Shown here piece after piece: positions 42,608-50,724 of a stretch of 64,000 nucleotides of DNA. The DNA lies in contig NZ_JAENHP010000021.1 of NCBI RefSeq assembly GCF_016834655.1, forward strand, positions 124,001-188,000, read 5' to 3'. Position 1 is the stretch's first letter, and every line of letters starts with the position of its first letter. The notes under the pieces are model-generated. The model saw only the letters and a program-made list of their open reading frames with translations. It ran no database searches and was not told the DNA's origin. Source of the DNA: Paractinoplanes ovalisporus (GTDB taxonomy: Bacteria; Actinomycetota; Actinomycetes; Mycobacteriales; Micromonosporaceae). Made by a program: the position numbers and the translations under genes.

Positions 42608-43260
42608 TGACCAGCGAGTACCGGCCGACCCTGCCCGAGCGTGGTCCCAGCGCGGCTGACCTGGCCGAGCGGGACGCTTTCGCCAAGCTGGCGGCGGAAT
42701 CGCTGAGCGTCACTCGCAAGAGCGCCGAGACCTGGCGTACCGGCCTCAGCGCTTTCGTCACCCTGGTGACGGCCGGTGTGGTGGTCAAGGGCCGGGACTC
42801 GACCAGCGCCATGACCACCGAGTGGCGGCTGGCAGTGACGCTGCTGTTGGGCGGCGGTCTGATCCTCGCCGTGCTGGGTCTGTGGCAGGTGCTGGGAGTG
42901 CAGGCCGGCATTCCCAAGTCCGTCACGCTCGAGACGATCCGGGCTCGGTTCGCCTCGGTCGCGGCCTTCGAGGTCTCGATTGCCAGTGATGCCGCAGATG
43001 GCATCCGGCGGGCCCAGAAGCTTGTGGCTGTCGCTCTCTGCCTCCTGATCGGCGGTGTTGTAGCCACCTGGTGGGCGCCGGCCGCGCCGGCCCGGCCTCC
43101 TGCGTATCTCAAGGTCGAGCACGGATCGTCGACGTCGTGCGGCGAGCTGCAGTCGGCCGACGACGGTCAGATTCGCCTCAAGGTGTCAGGTGCTGGCGCG
43201 CCGGTCGTCATCCCGGCGGCAAGCGTCGCCAACATGGCAGTCGTCGCCGCCTGCTCCTGA
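42607..43260 (+). CDS. Three-helix membrane protein adjacent to CHAT gene
   Basis: A 217-residue protein with membrane segments GLSAFVTLVTAGVVV (about 45-60), AVTLLLGGGLILAVLGLWQV (77-97) and LVAVALCLLIGGVVATWW (139-157), and a soluble C-terminal tail of about 55 residues with two Cys. ATG at 42607 overlapping the previous stop; GTG at 42604 is also possible. Such membrane proteins are frequent partners of CHAT or TPR proteins in conflict operons, but the link here is by position. Confidence 0.75.
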   Translation: MTSEYRPTLPERGPSAADLAERDAFAKLAAESLSVTRKSAETWRTGLSAFVTLVTAGVVVKGRDSTSAMTTEWRLAVTLLLGGGLILAVLGLWQVLGVQAGIPKSVTLETIRARFASVAAFEVSIASDAADGIRRAQKLVAVALCLLIGGVVATWWAPAAPARPPAYLKVEHGSSTSCGELQSADDGQIRLKVSGAGAPVVIPAASVANMAVVAACS

Positions 43261-43303
43261 TTCCGGCAATTCCCCGCCGGCTCTCGCCCGGTCATCGGAT
43301 TTC

Positions 43304-43350
43304 TTGACGGCCGTGCCTCACTCGGCCTAGGGTCAGTCAAACGATTGAAC
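43304..43350 (+). promoter_or_regulatory. LacI-type operator and promoter of the SDR/E1/lacI operon
   Basis: TTGACG (43304-43309) and TAGGGT (43328-43333) are 18 bases apart. AGTCAAACGATTGAAC at 43335-43350 matches 14 of 16 bases of the perfect dyad at 30850. It covers the start point, so binding would block transcription of the operon that ends with the lacI-type gene itself. Confidence 0.75.
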
Positions 43351-43367
43351 GACGCTAGGCGGGCGGC

Positions 43368-44138
43368 ATGCGGGTGGAGCTTGACGGGCGGGCTGCGCTC
43401 GTCACCGGCGGTGGCGGTGGGCTCGGCCAAGCCATCGCGGCGGCGCTGGTCGGCAGCGGGGCCCGTGTGGTCATCGCTGATCTGCCGGGGGAAAGGCTCG
43501 ACAAAGCGGCCGCCGAGCTCGAGGTGCCGGCCATCGGGGTCGACCTTTCCGAGCCGGGGAACTGCCGGGCGCTCCCGGAGCAGGCGGCGGCCGTGGCCGG
43601 GCGTGAGCTGAGCATTCTGGTCAATGCGGTCGGGGTCATGAAGACCCGGCCCGCCGCCGAGATCAGCGACTCCGAGTGGCAGCGGACGCTCGACGTCAAT
43701 CTCACCGGAGTTTTTCACACGCTGCGGGCCGCGGCCGAGCGAATGCAACAGAACGGCGGCGGCAGCATCGTGACGCTCAGCTCGGTCGCCGGGCGGTCGG
43801 GGCGGCCCAACGCCATGGACTACGCGGCCAGCAAAGCCGCGCTGCTGTCGCTCACCAAGTCGGCCGCGATGGCGTACGGGCCCGAGGTCCGGGTCAACGC
43901 CGTCTGCCCGGGGGTGTTCCTCACCGACATGTGGTCGGGGATTCTGGCCGACCGCGACCGCGAGTTCGGCCCGGGCGCGGGGCAGGAATACCTCGACGAC
44001 GTCGGCCGGAAGACCCCGCTGGGGCGCGTCGGTGACCCGGCCGAGCTCGCCCACGCCGTCGCCTTCCTGGTCAGCGATCTCGCCTCGTTCGTGACGGGGC
44101 AGGCGCTGAACGTCGACGGCGGACTGGAGATGGATTAG
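43368..44138 (+). CDS. Short-chain dehydrogenase/reductase (SDR)
   Basis: A 256-residue classical SDR: the TGxxxGxG-type coenzyme motif VTGGGGGLGQAIA, DLP after strand 2 (NAD preference likely), an NAVG in place of NNAG, catalytic Ser in TLSSVAGRSG, and YAASK for Tyr and Lys. NVDGG closes the fold. It probably oxidises a hydroxyl of the pathway intermediate to a keto group. First gene of the LacI-regulated operon; the next gene starts 33 bases on. Confidence 0.92.
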   Translation: MRVELDGRAALVTGGGGGLGQAIAAALVGSGARVVIADLPGERLDKAAAELEVPAIGVDLSEPGNCRALPEQAAAVAGRELSILVNAVGVMKTRPAAEISDSEWQRTLDVNLTGVFHTLRAAAERMQQNGGGSIVTLSSVAGRSGRPNAMDYAASKAALLSLTKSAAMAYGPEVRVNAVCPGVFLTDMWSGILADRDREFGPGAGQEYLDDVGRKTPLGRVGDPAELAHAVAFLVSDLASFVTGQALNVDGGLEMD

Positions 44139-44171
44139 GCGTGGCCCGCCTGATTCACGAGACATGACCTG

Positions 44172-45113
44172 ATGGAGCCCAAGATGAACCAGCAGCTGGC
44201 CGATCTGCACGCCATGTGGCGGATCCGGGCCCTGGAAGAGACGATCCTCGAGCTGCGCCTTGCGGGCGACATCGTGGGGTCGGTGCACCTCGAGAACGGG
44301 CAGGAAGCGGTCGCGGTCGGGGCGTGCCGGCAACTGCGGCCGCAAGACGCGGTCTTCAGCACCTATCGGGGCCACGGCTGGGCGCTGGCCCGGGGCGTAC
44401 CGCCGGAGAAGATCCTGGCCGAGCTGCTCTATCGCCGGACCGGCGTCAACGGCGGGCGCGGTGGGTCGGCGCACTTCTCGGCGCCTGAGTACGGCTTCTA
44501 CGGCGAGAACTCGATCGTCGGCGCCGGCGCCCCGATCGCCGTCGGGGCGGCGCTGGCGGCCAAGTTCGACGGCAGCGGGCGGGTCGCGCTCACCGTGTTC
44601 GGCGACGGCGCGATGAACCAGGGCGGCGTCACCGAGGCCATGAACCTGGCGGCCGCCATGGACCTGCCGGTGGTGTTCGTCTGCGAGAACAACAAATACT
44701 CGGAGCTGACCCCGATCAACGACATGGTCCGCAACCCCGACCTGTCGGCCCGGGCGCACGCGCTCGGCATCCCGGCCGTCCGCCTTGACGGCAACGATCC
44801 GGCCCAGGTGGCGGCCGCGGTCGGCCTGGCCATCACGACCGCCGAGCACGGCCGCGGGCCGACCTTCATCGAGGCCCACACGCGCCGCATCACCGGCCAC
44901 TACATCGGTGACGCTCAGACCTACCGGCCGCCGGGCGAGCTCGAGGCCGACGAGAAGGACGAACCAATCGTAAGGCTGGCGAAAGCACTGAATCCCGACA
45001 AACAACAGGAAGCGGAAGAAAAAGCGCGTCAAGAGATAGCCGCCGCCACCGAGCGTGCCCTGGCCGCGCCCCTCGCCGACCCGTCGACTGCCCGGGAGCA
45101 CCTCTATGTCTGA
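44172..45113 (+). CDS. Thiamine diphosphate-dependent dehydrogenase E1 alpha subunit
   Basis: A 313-residue E1 alpha of the 2-oxoacid/acetoin dehydrogenase type. The thiamine-binding motif begins GDGAMNQGG at residue 144 and ends CENNKYSELTP. Other signatures are HLENGQEAVAVGACRQL, FSTYRGHGWALARG and GRGGSAHFS. Start ATG at 44172 with an alternative four codons on (MNQQL). The 3' end overlaps the beta gene by eight bases. No E2 or E3 gene is next to it, so the pair may use a remote E2 or act as a C-C lyase with a different acceptor. Confidence 0.9.
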   Translation: MEPKMNQQLADLHAMWRIRALEETILELRLAGDIVGSVHLENGQEAVAVGACRQLRPQDAVFSTYRGHGWALARGVPPEKILAELLYRRTGVNGGRGGSAHFSAPEYGFYGENSIVGAGAPIAVGAALAAKFDGSGRVALTVFGDGAMNQGGVTEAMNLAAAMDLPVVFVCENNKYSELTPINDMVRNPDLSARAHALGIPAVRLDGNDPAQVAAAVGLAITTAEHGRGPTFIEAHTRRITGHYIGDAQTYRPPGELEADEKDEPIVRLAKALNPDKQQEAEEKARQEIAAATERALAAPLADPSTAREHLYV

Positions 45114-46077
45114 GACGGCCAAGCTCACGTACGGCGGCGCGATCAACGCGGCCCTCGCCCGCTGCCTCGACCAGATGCCCGAGACCCTGCTGTTCGGCGA
45201 AGACGTCGCGCTGCCGGGCGGGGTGTTCGGCGTGACGCGGGGCCTGCGGAAGGCGTACGGGGAAAGGGTCTTCGACACGCCGATCTCCGAGACCGCGATG
45301 CTCGGTGCGGCGGTGGGTGCGGCGATGATGGGCCGGCGACCGATCGTCGAGATCATGTGGGCCGACTTCATGCTGGTGGCGTTCGACCAGATCGTGAACC
45401 AGGCGGCGAACGTGCGGTATGTCTCGGAGGGCCGCCTCGCCGCGCCGATGACGATCCGCACCCAGCAGGGCAACGCCCCGGGCGCCTGCGCGCAACACTC
45501 ACAGAACCTCGAGGCGTTGCTGCTGCACGTCCCGGGCATCCGGGTCGCCATGCCGGTGCAGGCACAGGACGCGTACGACCTCACCCTGTCCGCCGTCACC
45601 TGCGACGACCCGGTCGTGGTCATCGAGAACCGCACGCTCTATGCCGGGGCCAAGGCCGAGGTGCAGATCGGCGGGCCGGTCGCCCCGATCGGCGGTCACC
45701 GCCTGCGCCGCGCCGGCGCCGACATCACGGTCGTCACCTGGGGCGCGATCACCTCGTCGGTCGAGGCCGCGGTGGATGCCACCGGCACCAGCGCCGACGT
45801 CATCGAGGCGGTCTGGCTCAACCCGTTCGACACCGAGGCGGTGCTGGCCAGTGTGCGCCGCACCGGCCGGCTGCTGGTCGTGCACGAGGCGAACCTGACC
45901 GGCGGTTTCGGGGCCGAGGTGGTCGCCCGGGTCACGGAGTCGGGGGTGCCGCTGAAGACCCCGCCGAAACGGGTCGGCGCGAAGGACACCCGCATCCCGG
46001 CCGCGGTCCAGCTCGCGCGGGAAGTGCTGCCGCAGACCGACGAGATCGCCGCCGCGCTCAAGGCGATGACCCGGTGA
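45106..46077 (+). CDS. Thiamine diphosphate-dependent dehydrogenase E1 beta subunit
   Basis: A 323-residue E1 beta (transketolase pyrimidine-binding type): LLFGEDVALPGGVFGVTRGL, FDTPISETAMLGAAVGAAM, PIVEIMWADFMLVAFDQIVNQ and the C-terminal transketolase domain with ADITVVTWG, DVIEAVWLNPFD and VVHEANLTGGFGAEV. It pairs with the alpha subunit to decarboxylate a 2-oxoacid or cleave a diketone. ATG at 45106; its stop overlaps the VOC gene (GTGA). Confidence 0.92.
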   Translation: MSETAKLTYGGAINAALARCLDQMPETLLFGEDVALPGGVFGVTRGLRKAYGERVFDTPISETAMLGAAVGAAMMGRRPIVEIMWADFMLVAFDQIVNQAANVRYVSEGRLAAPMTIRTQQGNAPGACAQHSQNLEALLLHVPGIRVAMPVQAQDAYDLTLSAVTCDDPVVVIENRTLYAGAKAEVQIGGPVAPIGGHRLRRAGADITVVTWGAITSSVEAAVDATGTSADVIEAVWLNPFDTEAVLASVRRTGRLLVVHEANLTGGFGAEVVARVTESGVPLKTPPKRVGAKDTRIPAAVQLAREVLPQTDEIAAALKAMTR

Positions 46078-46544
46078 AGGGCGTCTGGCACTTCAGCTTC
46101 ACGGTCGCCGACATCGACCGGTCGGTGACCTTCTACCGCGACCTGCTCGGCTTCGAGCTCGTGCACCAGCAGGAACAGAACAACGACTACACCCGCCGGC
46201 TGGTCGGCTATGCCGACGCCGACCTGCGGATCGCCCAGCTGCGGGTGCCGGGCCAGCCCCGCGGGCTCTCGACCCACGACCTCGAGCTGGTCGAATACCG
46301 CACCCCGCGCGGCGAGCCGTTCGGCCCCGGCCACCGCCACCGCCCGGGCGCCGCCCACCTGGCGATGTGCGTCGAGGACGCTCTCGCCGAGCACGCCCGG
46401 CTCGTCGATAATGGCGTGCGGTTCGTGAGCCCGCCGCAAGAGATCACGGCGGGCATCAACCGGGGCGGCTACACGTGCTATTTCGTCGACCCGGACGACA
46501 TCACGCTCGAACTGGTGCAACCGCCGAAAGGGGCCGGGGGATGA
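46074..46544 (+). CDS. VOC family (glyoxalase/dioxygenase superfamily) protein
   Basis: A 156-residue VOC protein: VWHFSFTVADIDRSVTFYRDLLGFELVHQ (in part), then AHLAMCVEDALAEHARL and YTCYFVDPDDITLELVQP. Metal-ligand candidates are the His in WHFSF, the His in AHLAM and the Glu in LELVQ, so a metal-dependent lyase, isomerase or dioxygenase is possible. GTG start overlaps the E1 beta stop by four bases; its own stop overlaps the lacI-type ATG. Confidence 0.88.
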   Translation: MKGVWHFSFTVADIDRSVTFYRDLLGFELVHQQEQNNDYTRRLVGYADADLRIAQLRVPGQPRGLSTHDLELVEYRTPRGEPFGPGHRHRPGAAHLAMCVEDALAEHARLVDNGVRFVSPPQEITAGINRGGYTCYFVDPDDITLELVQPPKGAGG

Positions 46545-47557
46545 CGACGCGTCGCGTGACGCTCGTGGACGTCGCGCGATTAGCGGGCGTCGACAAGGCC
46601 ATCGTCTCGCGTGTCGTGAACGCGGATCCCAGCCTTGTCATCCGCCCCGACACGCGCGAGCGGGTGCTCGAGGCGATCCAGAACCTGGGTTACCGGCCCA
46701 ACTCGGCCGCGCGCAGCCTGCGGACGGCCAAGGCGGGCACGCTCGGCCTGGTCATCCCCGACTTCGCCAACCCGGTCTACGCCGAGATCATCACCGGGGC
46801 CGAGAGCGCCGCGCTGGCCAAGGGGCACGTGCTGGTGACCGGCTCGTCCACCGGCGCCCATTCGAGCATGGAGCGTTACCTCGACCTGCTCGGCCAGGGC
46901 CGCGTCGACGGGCTGATGCTGGCCAGCCCGACCACCCCCGGTGAGCAGCAGAAACTGGAGAGCCTGGGCCTGCCCTGGATGATGGTGAACCGCCGCGACA
47001 CCGGCGAGCACCACCGCTACGTGATCCTCGACGACGCCCAGGCGGCCAAGCTCGCGGTCGAACATCTTCTCGAGCTCGGCCACCGCAAGATCGTGCACGT
47101 GGCCGGTCCGTTCGGCGCCGACACGGCCCGCCGCCGGGCGACCGGTTACCGCCAGGCGATGAAGGTCACCGACATTCCCGTACGGGCGGAAGACATCGCC
47201 CGTGGTGACTACACCCCGCGGGGTGGCGCCGAGGCGATGGCCGAGTTGCTGCGCAAGGGGCCGGCGCCGACCGCGGTCTTCGTGGCGAACGTGGCCATGG
47301 CGGTCGGCGTGCTCGACACGTTGCGGCGCGCCCGGATGCGGGTGCCGGAAGACGTGTCGGTCGTCGCCGTGCACGACCTGCCGCTCGCCGAGCATCTGGT
47401 TCCGGCGCTCACCACCGTACGGATGCCCCTGCAGGAACTGGGCGCGCGCGCCGTCGACCTGTTGCTCGGCAGCTCACCCGAGGACGAGGTGGCCGAGGTC
47501 GTGCGCACGGCGATGGAGCTCGTCTATCGGGAGTCGACCGCGCCGCCCAAGGGGTGA
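46541..47557 (+). CDS. LacI family transcriptional regulator
   Basis: A 338-residue repressor. The HTH is TLVDVARLAGVDKAIVSRVVN (in part residues 7-27), with hinge YRPNSAARSLR. The sensor domain has LGLVIPDFANPVYAEIITG, DGLMLASP, VIPRDVSVVAVHD-like EDVSVVAVHDLPLAEHLVP and ALTTVRMPLQELG. LacI proteins bind dyads with a central CG; four such sites lie in this window, one in front of this operon. It is thus the obvious regulator of the three linked units. Its 3' end overlaps the convergent gene by 34 bases. Confidence 0.93.
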   Translation: MTTRRVTLVDVARLAGVDKAIVSRVVNADPSLVIRPDTRERVLEAIQNLGYRPNSAARSLRTAKAGTLGLVIPDFANPVYAEIITGAESAALAKGHVLVTGSSTGAHSSMERYLDLLGQGRVDGLMLASPTTPGEQQKLESLGLPWMMVNRRDTGEHHRYVILDDAQAAKLAVEHLLELGHRKIVHVAGPFGADTARRRATGYRQAMKVTDIPVRAEDIARGDYTPRGGAEAMAELLRKGPAPTAVFVANVAMAVGVLDTLRRARMRVPEDVSVVAVHDLPLAEHLVPALTTVRMPLQELGARAVDLLLGSSPEDEVAEVVRTAMELVYRESTAPPKG

Positions 47558-47814
47558 TCGGCCAGGGCTTCCACCTGTACGTCCATCCAGCGCCACAGGG
47601 GCAGTGAGGCCAACGCGTCGTGCAGCGTCTCCGGCGTGTCGACCGCCCACACGCCGAGGTTCGCGAGCCGGCCGGGCAGCCGCCAGATGTGCTCGATGGT
47701 GCCGTCGGCCACGAGTTGCTGCCCGCGCCGGAACTCCGCGGCGAGCAGGTCGTCCCGCTGGCTCTCGGGCATCTCCGGCGGCAGCGTGGTGGTCAGCCGC
47801 ACCGCGAACCTCAC
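47524..47814 (-). CDS. Muconolactone Delta-isomerase-like protein
   Basis: A 96-residue protein with FAVRLTTTLPPEMPESQRDD, LLAAEFRRGQQLVADG, HIWRLPGRLANLGVWAVDT and LHDALASLPLWRWMDVQVEAL (quoted in part). This is the muconolactone isomerase pattern (dimeric alpha/beta-barrel), whose enzymes move a double bond in the beta-ketoadipate pathway. GTG start overlapping the solute-binding gene stop by four bases. With the PcaB-like lyase 15 kb away under the same operator, it suggests lactone chemistry in the pathway. Confidence 0.82.
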   Translation of the reverse strand: MRFAVRLTTTLPPEMPESQRDDLLAAEFRRGQQLVADGTIEHIWRLPGRLANLGVWAVDTPETLHDALASLPLWRWMDVQVEALADHPLGGAVDSR

Positions 47815-48929
47815 AGCGCCTCCAGGGCGAGGCGTGCCTTCTCGAGGGCGCCGCGACCCGCGCCCTCCTCGACCACGGCCTGCATCATCTCGTTGAGCAC
47901 GCCCGCGATCTGCGGCCAGCGCGGGTCGACCGGCACCGACCGCGAGCCCTGGTGGGCGCTTTCGAGCACTTCGTAGTAGGGCGCGAGGGCTCGCACGCGC
48001 GGGTCGGCCCAGCTGTCGCGCCGGGTCGCCGAGCCACCCGAGACCGCGGTCGTCACGTCCATCTCGTGGGTGGTGAGCTGCCGGATCAGCTCGGCGCTGC
48101 GCTGCGGGTCGCGGGCGCCGGCGGGCACGGTCAGCACCCAGTAGGCGTTCATCGTGACCGCCCCCGGGACCGGCGCGCAGCCGACCGTGCCCGGCTCGCA
48201 CATCGAGGCGAAGCCGGCCCAGTTCACCATCATGGCCGCCTCGCCCGCCGCGAAGCGCTCGCCCGAGGTCACGCTGTCCCACCCCGCGGCGGCCGGATCG
48301 ACCACGCGGTCGACGTGCCAGAGACGGTGCAGGAAGTCGACCGCCTCGCCCGCGGCCGCGCTGCCCAGCCCCTCATCCTCGAACAGGTCGCCGCCGCGGC
48401 TCCACAAGTGGGTCAGGAAGTCGTACACGTTGTTGTGCTCGTCGGGGTAACCGGCCAGGATCGTGCCCCGCTGCTCGCCCGGGCGGTCGAACCACACGGC
48501 CTGGTCGCGGTATTGCGCCCAGTCGACCGGCGGGGCCAAGGGGTAGCCGAAGCGGTCGGCGAAGCCCTTCTGCTCGGTCTCGCTGCCGTAAAGGTCGGTG
48601 CGGTAGAGGAAGAGCATCGGGCCGTCGTGATAGGCCACACCGTAGGACCGGCCGTCGGCGCCGGTCTGCAACTGGCGCAGCGCCGGGGCCCAGGCCTGCT
48701 GGTCCTGATCGATCGGGAGGAGTTTGCCGTCGGCGATGAGCGACGGCAGCCAGTCGGTGATCAGCATGAGGACGTCGGCCCGGCCGTCGGTGGCGAGGGT
48801 GCCCTCGACCACCTCGCGCTGCAGATCCTCGATCTCGAGCAGCTGATGGTCGGCGCTCACGTCGACGCGGGCCAGCTGGTCGGTGAGAGCGCGCTCGAAA
48901 CCCTCGAAGGCGCGGCCGAAGACCTTCAT
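47811..48929 (-). CDS. Family 1 solute-binding protein lacking a signal peptide
   Basis: A 372-residue protein of the extracellular solute-binding family 1 type: DVLMLITDWLPSLIADGKLLPID, YGVAYHDGPMLFLYRTDLY, FAAGEAAMMVNWAGF and APVPGAVTMNAYWVLTVPAG (in part). It begins MKVFGRAFEGFERALTDQL with no hydrophobic signal and no lipobox. No permease or ATPase lies beside it. It may be a truncated copy or a cytoplasmic binding protein. ATG at 48929 has GGAG six bases upstream. The operator at 48940 is 11 bases before the start. Confidence 0.85.
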   Translation of the reverse strand: MKVFGRAFEGFERALTDQLARVDVSADHQLLEIEDLQREVVEGTLATDGRADVLMLITDWLPSLIADGKLLPIDQDQQAWAPALRQLQTGADGRSYGVAYHDGPMLFLYRTDLYGSETEQKGFADRFGYPLAPPVDWAQYRDQAVWFDRPGEQRGTILAGYPDEHNNVYDFLTHLWSRGGDLFEDEGLGSAAAGEAVDFLHRLWHVDRVVDPAAAGWDSVTSGERFAAGEAAMMVNWAGFASMCEPGTVGCAPVPGAVTMNAYWVLTVPAGARDPQRSAELIRQLTTHEMDVTTAVSGGSATRRDSWADPRVRALAPYYEVLESAHQGSRSVPVDPRWPQIAGVLNEMMQAVVEEGAGRGALEKARLALEAL

Positions 48930-48939
48930 GCACATCTCC

Positions 48940-48955
48940 GTTCAAACGATTGACT
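48940..48955. promoter_or_regulatory. LacI-type operator between divergent solute-binding and oxidoreductase genes
   Basis: GTTCAAACGATTGACT matches the first 14 bases of the dyad at 30850. It lies 11 bases before the minus-strand solute-binding gene and 60 bases before the plus-strand oxidoreductase gene, so it could control both. Confidence 0.72.
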
Positions 48956-49015
48956 AAGTTTACACACGGTGCTGATATTGGAAACAGTCCTCTTACGTTC
49001 GGCAGGAGAAATATC

Positions 49016-50089
49016 GTGCTCGAGCAGCTGCGGCCCATCGCCGACGCCTGTGACCTCACTGTCCCCGAGTGGGCGCGCAAGACGATCGGCGTCGTCGGCG
49101 CGGGCGCCATCACGCGTGTCGCGCACCTTCCCGCGTACGGGAAAGCGGGTTTGACCGTCGCCGGCATCTGCGACCTCTCGCCGGAGCGTGCTTCGTCGGT
49201 GGCCCAGGAGTTCGGGCTGCCGCGCACCTACACGCTCGACGAGATGCTGGTCGAAGAGGCGATCGAGATCATCGACGTCGCCGTGGTGCCCGAGGCCCAG
49301 CCCGAGATCGTGCGCAAGGCGCTGGCCGCGGGCAAACACGTGCTGGCGCAGAAGCCCCTCGCGGTCGACTCGGAACGGGGCGCCGGCCTGGTCGAGGCGG
49401 CCCGCGACGCCGGACGCTCGCTGGTCGTGAACCACCAGATGCGCTACGGCGAGGGTATGGCGGCGGCCCGCGCGATGGCCGAGGCGGGCTGGATCGGCGA
49501 CGTGACGGCCATGGTCATCGACGTGGACATCGAGACCGACTTCACCGCCTGGGACTGGCTCGTGACATCGCCCCGGCTCGACCTGATGTACCACTCGATC
49601 CACTACTTCGACACGGTGCGCGCGCTGCTGGGCGACCCGACGTCGGTCTACTGTGTCGGCGGCAGACGGCCCGGTCAGGCGGTGGCGGGCGAGACGCGCA
49701 CGTTCACGACGCTGACGTTCGACCAGGGCCGGCGCGCGCTGGTGAAGGTCAACCACGAGAACCACACCGGGGACCAGTCGGCGACGTTCCGCATCGACGG
49801 CTCGGAGGGCTCGATCCGCGGCACGATCGGCCTGCTCTACGACTACCCGCACGGCCGGCCGGACACGCTGGAGGTCAACTCGTCGCGGCTCCCGACCGAC
49901 GGCTGGCTGCCCTATCCCGTGACGACCCGCTGGATCCCTGACGCGTTCGCGGGCCCGATGCGCGCGCTGATGCTCGAGATCGCCGGCAAGGGGCCCGCCC
50001 CGACCACGGCGGCCGACGGGCTGCGCACACTCCAGCTGGTCGAGGCCGGCTACGCGTCGCTCGAATCCGGCGCGGTCATCCCTTTTTAG
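49016..50089 (+). CDS. Gfo/Idh/MocA family oxidoreductase
   Basis: A 357-residue enzyme. Rossmann part: KTIGVVGAGAITRVAHLPAY, IIDVAVVPEAQPEIVRKAL and the signature HVLAQKPLAVDS. The C-terminal sheet has the usual LMYHSIHYFDTVRALLG (His near the active site). GTG at 49016 preceded by AGGAGA; the upstream ATG at 48950 would fall inside the operator. Probably an oxidation or epimerisation step of the LacI-controlled pathway. Its 3' end overlaps the convergent Ntn-hydrolase gene by 14 bases. Confidence 0.9.
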   Translation: MLEQLRPIADACDLTVPEWARKTIGVVGAGAITRVAHLPAYGKAGLTVAGICDLSPERASSVAQEFGLPRTYTLDEMLVEEAIEIIDVAVVPEAQPEIVRKALAAGKHVLAQKPLAVDSERGAGLVEAARDAGRSLVVNHQMRYGEGMAAARAMAEAGWIGDVTAMVIDVDIETDFTAWDWLVTSPRLDLMYHSIHYFDTVRALLGDPTSVYCVGGRRPGQAVAGETRTFTTLTFDQGRRALVKVNHENHTGDQSATFRIDGSEGSIRGTIGLLYDYPHGRPDTLEVNSSRLPTDGWLPYPVTTRWIPDAFAGPMRALMLEIAGKGPAPTTAADGLRTLQLVEAGYASLESGAVIPF

Positions 50090-50624
50090 CCGGCAACTTC
50101 AGACACAGAAACGGCCCCCGTACGCCGGCACTGAAACGCTCCGCCGCCTCGAGTGCGCTCAAAACGCGCCGCTTCGGCTCCAGTCCGATGTGGGCGGTCG
50201 CGTGCAGCGCGCCAAGGGCGATCGGTTCCCCGCACCCGACGGCGGCGAACCCGTCGGCCGCCTTCGCCACCTGATAGTCGTCGTAGATGGCGTAGAGCTG
50301 CCCCTTCACGCCCACGAGAAAGGTGCCGCCCTCCTCCCGGTCGTTCTCCTTGGCCGCCCAGCCGCCGGCCTTGAGACAGTCGCGCAGGGCGTCGATGAAG
50401 GTCGTCGACATGAACGCGTCGAGGTCACCGGCCGGCTTGGGCAGCATCAGCGAGTAGCGGATGAGCTGACCCATCCGGAACGACGTGGTGAAGCCGAACA
50501 GGTAGGGCCCCTTGCGGAACACCTTGGCGTCGGCCCGGACGGTCAGGCTCATGCCGGAGACGCCGGCGCTGTCGCCCCCGATGTACACAGCGCCGGCTTC
50601 CACAAGCCCCACGATGGCAGTCAT
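50076..50624 (-). CDS. Ntn-hydrolase / proteasome-like (HslV-type fold) protein
   Basis: A 182-residue protein starting MTAIVGLVEAGAVYIGGDSAG, so Thr2 would be the N-terminal nucleophile after Met removal. FGFTTSFRMGQLIRYSL and GGTFLVGVKGQLYAIYDDYQV follow the beta-sandwich pattern of HslV and proteasome beta chains. Stand-alone proteins of this kind occur in actinobacteria and their phages with unknown substrates. ATG at 50624. No ATPase partner is adjacent. Confidence 0.78.
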   Translation of the reverse strand: MTAIVGLVEAGAVYIGGDSAGVSGMSLTVRADAKVFRKGPYLFGFTTSFRMGQLIRYSLMLPKPAGDLDAFMSTTFIDALRDCLKAGGWAAKENDREEGGTFLVGVKGQLYAIYDDYQVAKAADGFAAVGCGEPIALGALHATAHIGLEPKRRVLSALEAAERFSAGVRGPFLCLKLPAKKG

Positions 50625-50724
50625 GTCGTAACGATGCCCCGCGGGCGCCCCCGCTCGCTACACCCTCGCGGACCGCCCGACATTTCCCGCATATGCTTTG
50701 CGCCGCAGGTGAGGGGGGTTATCG

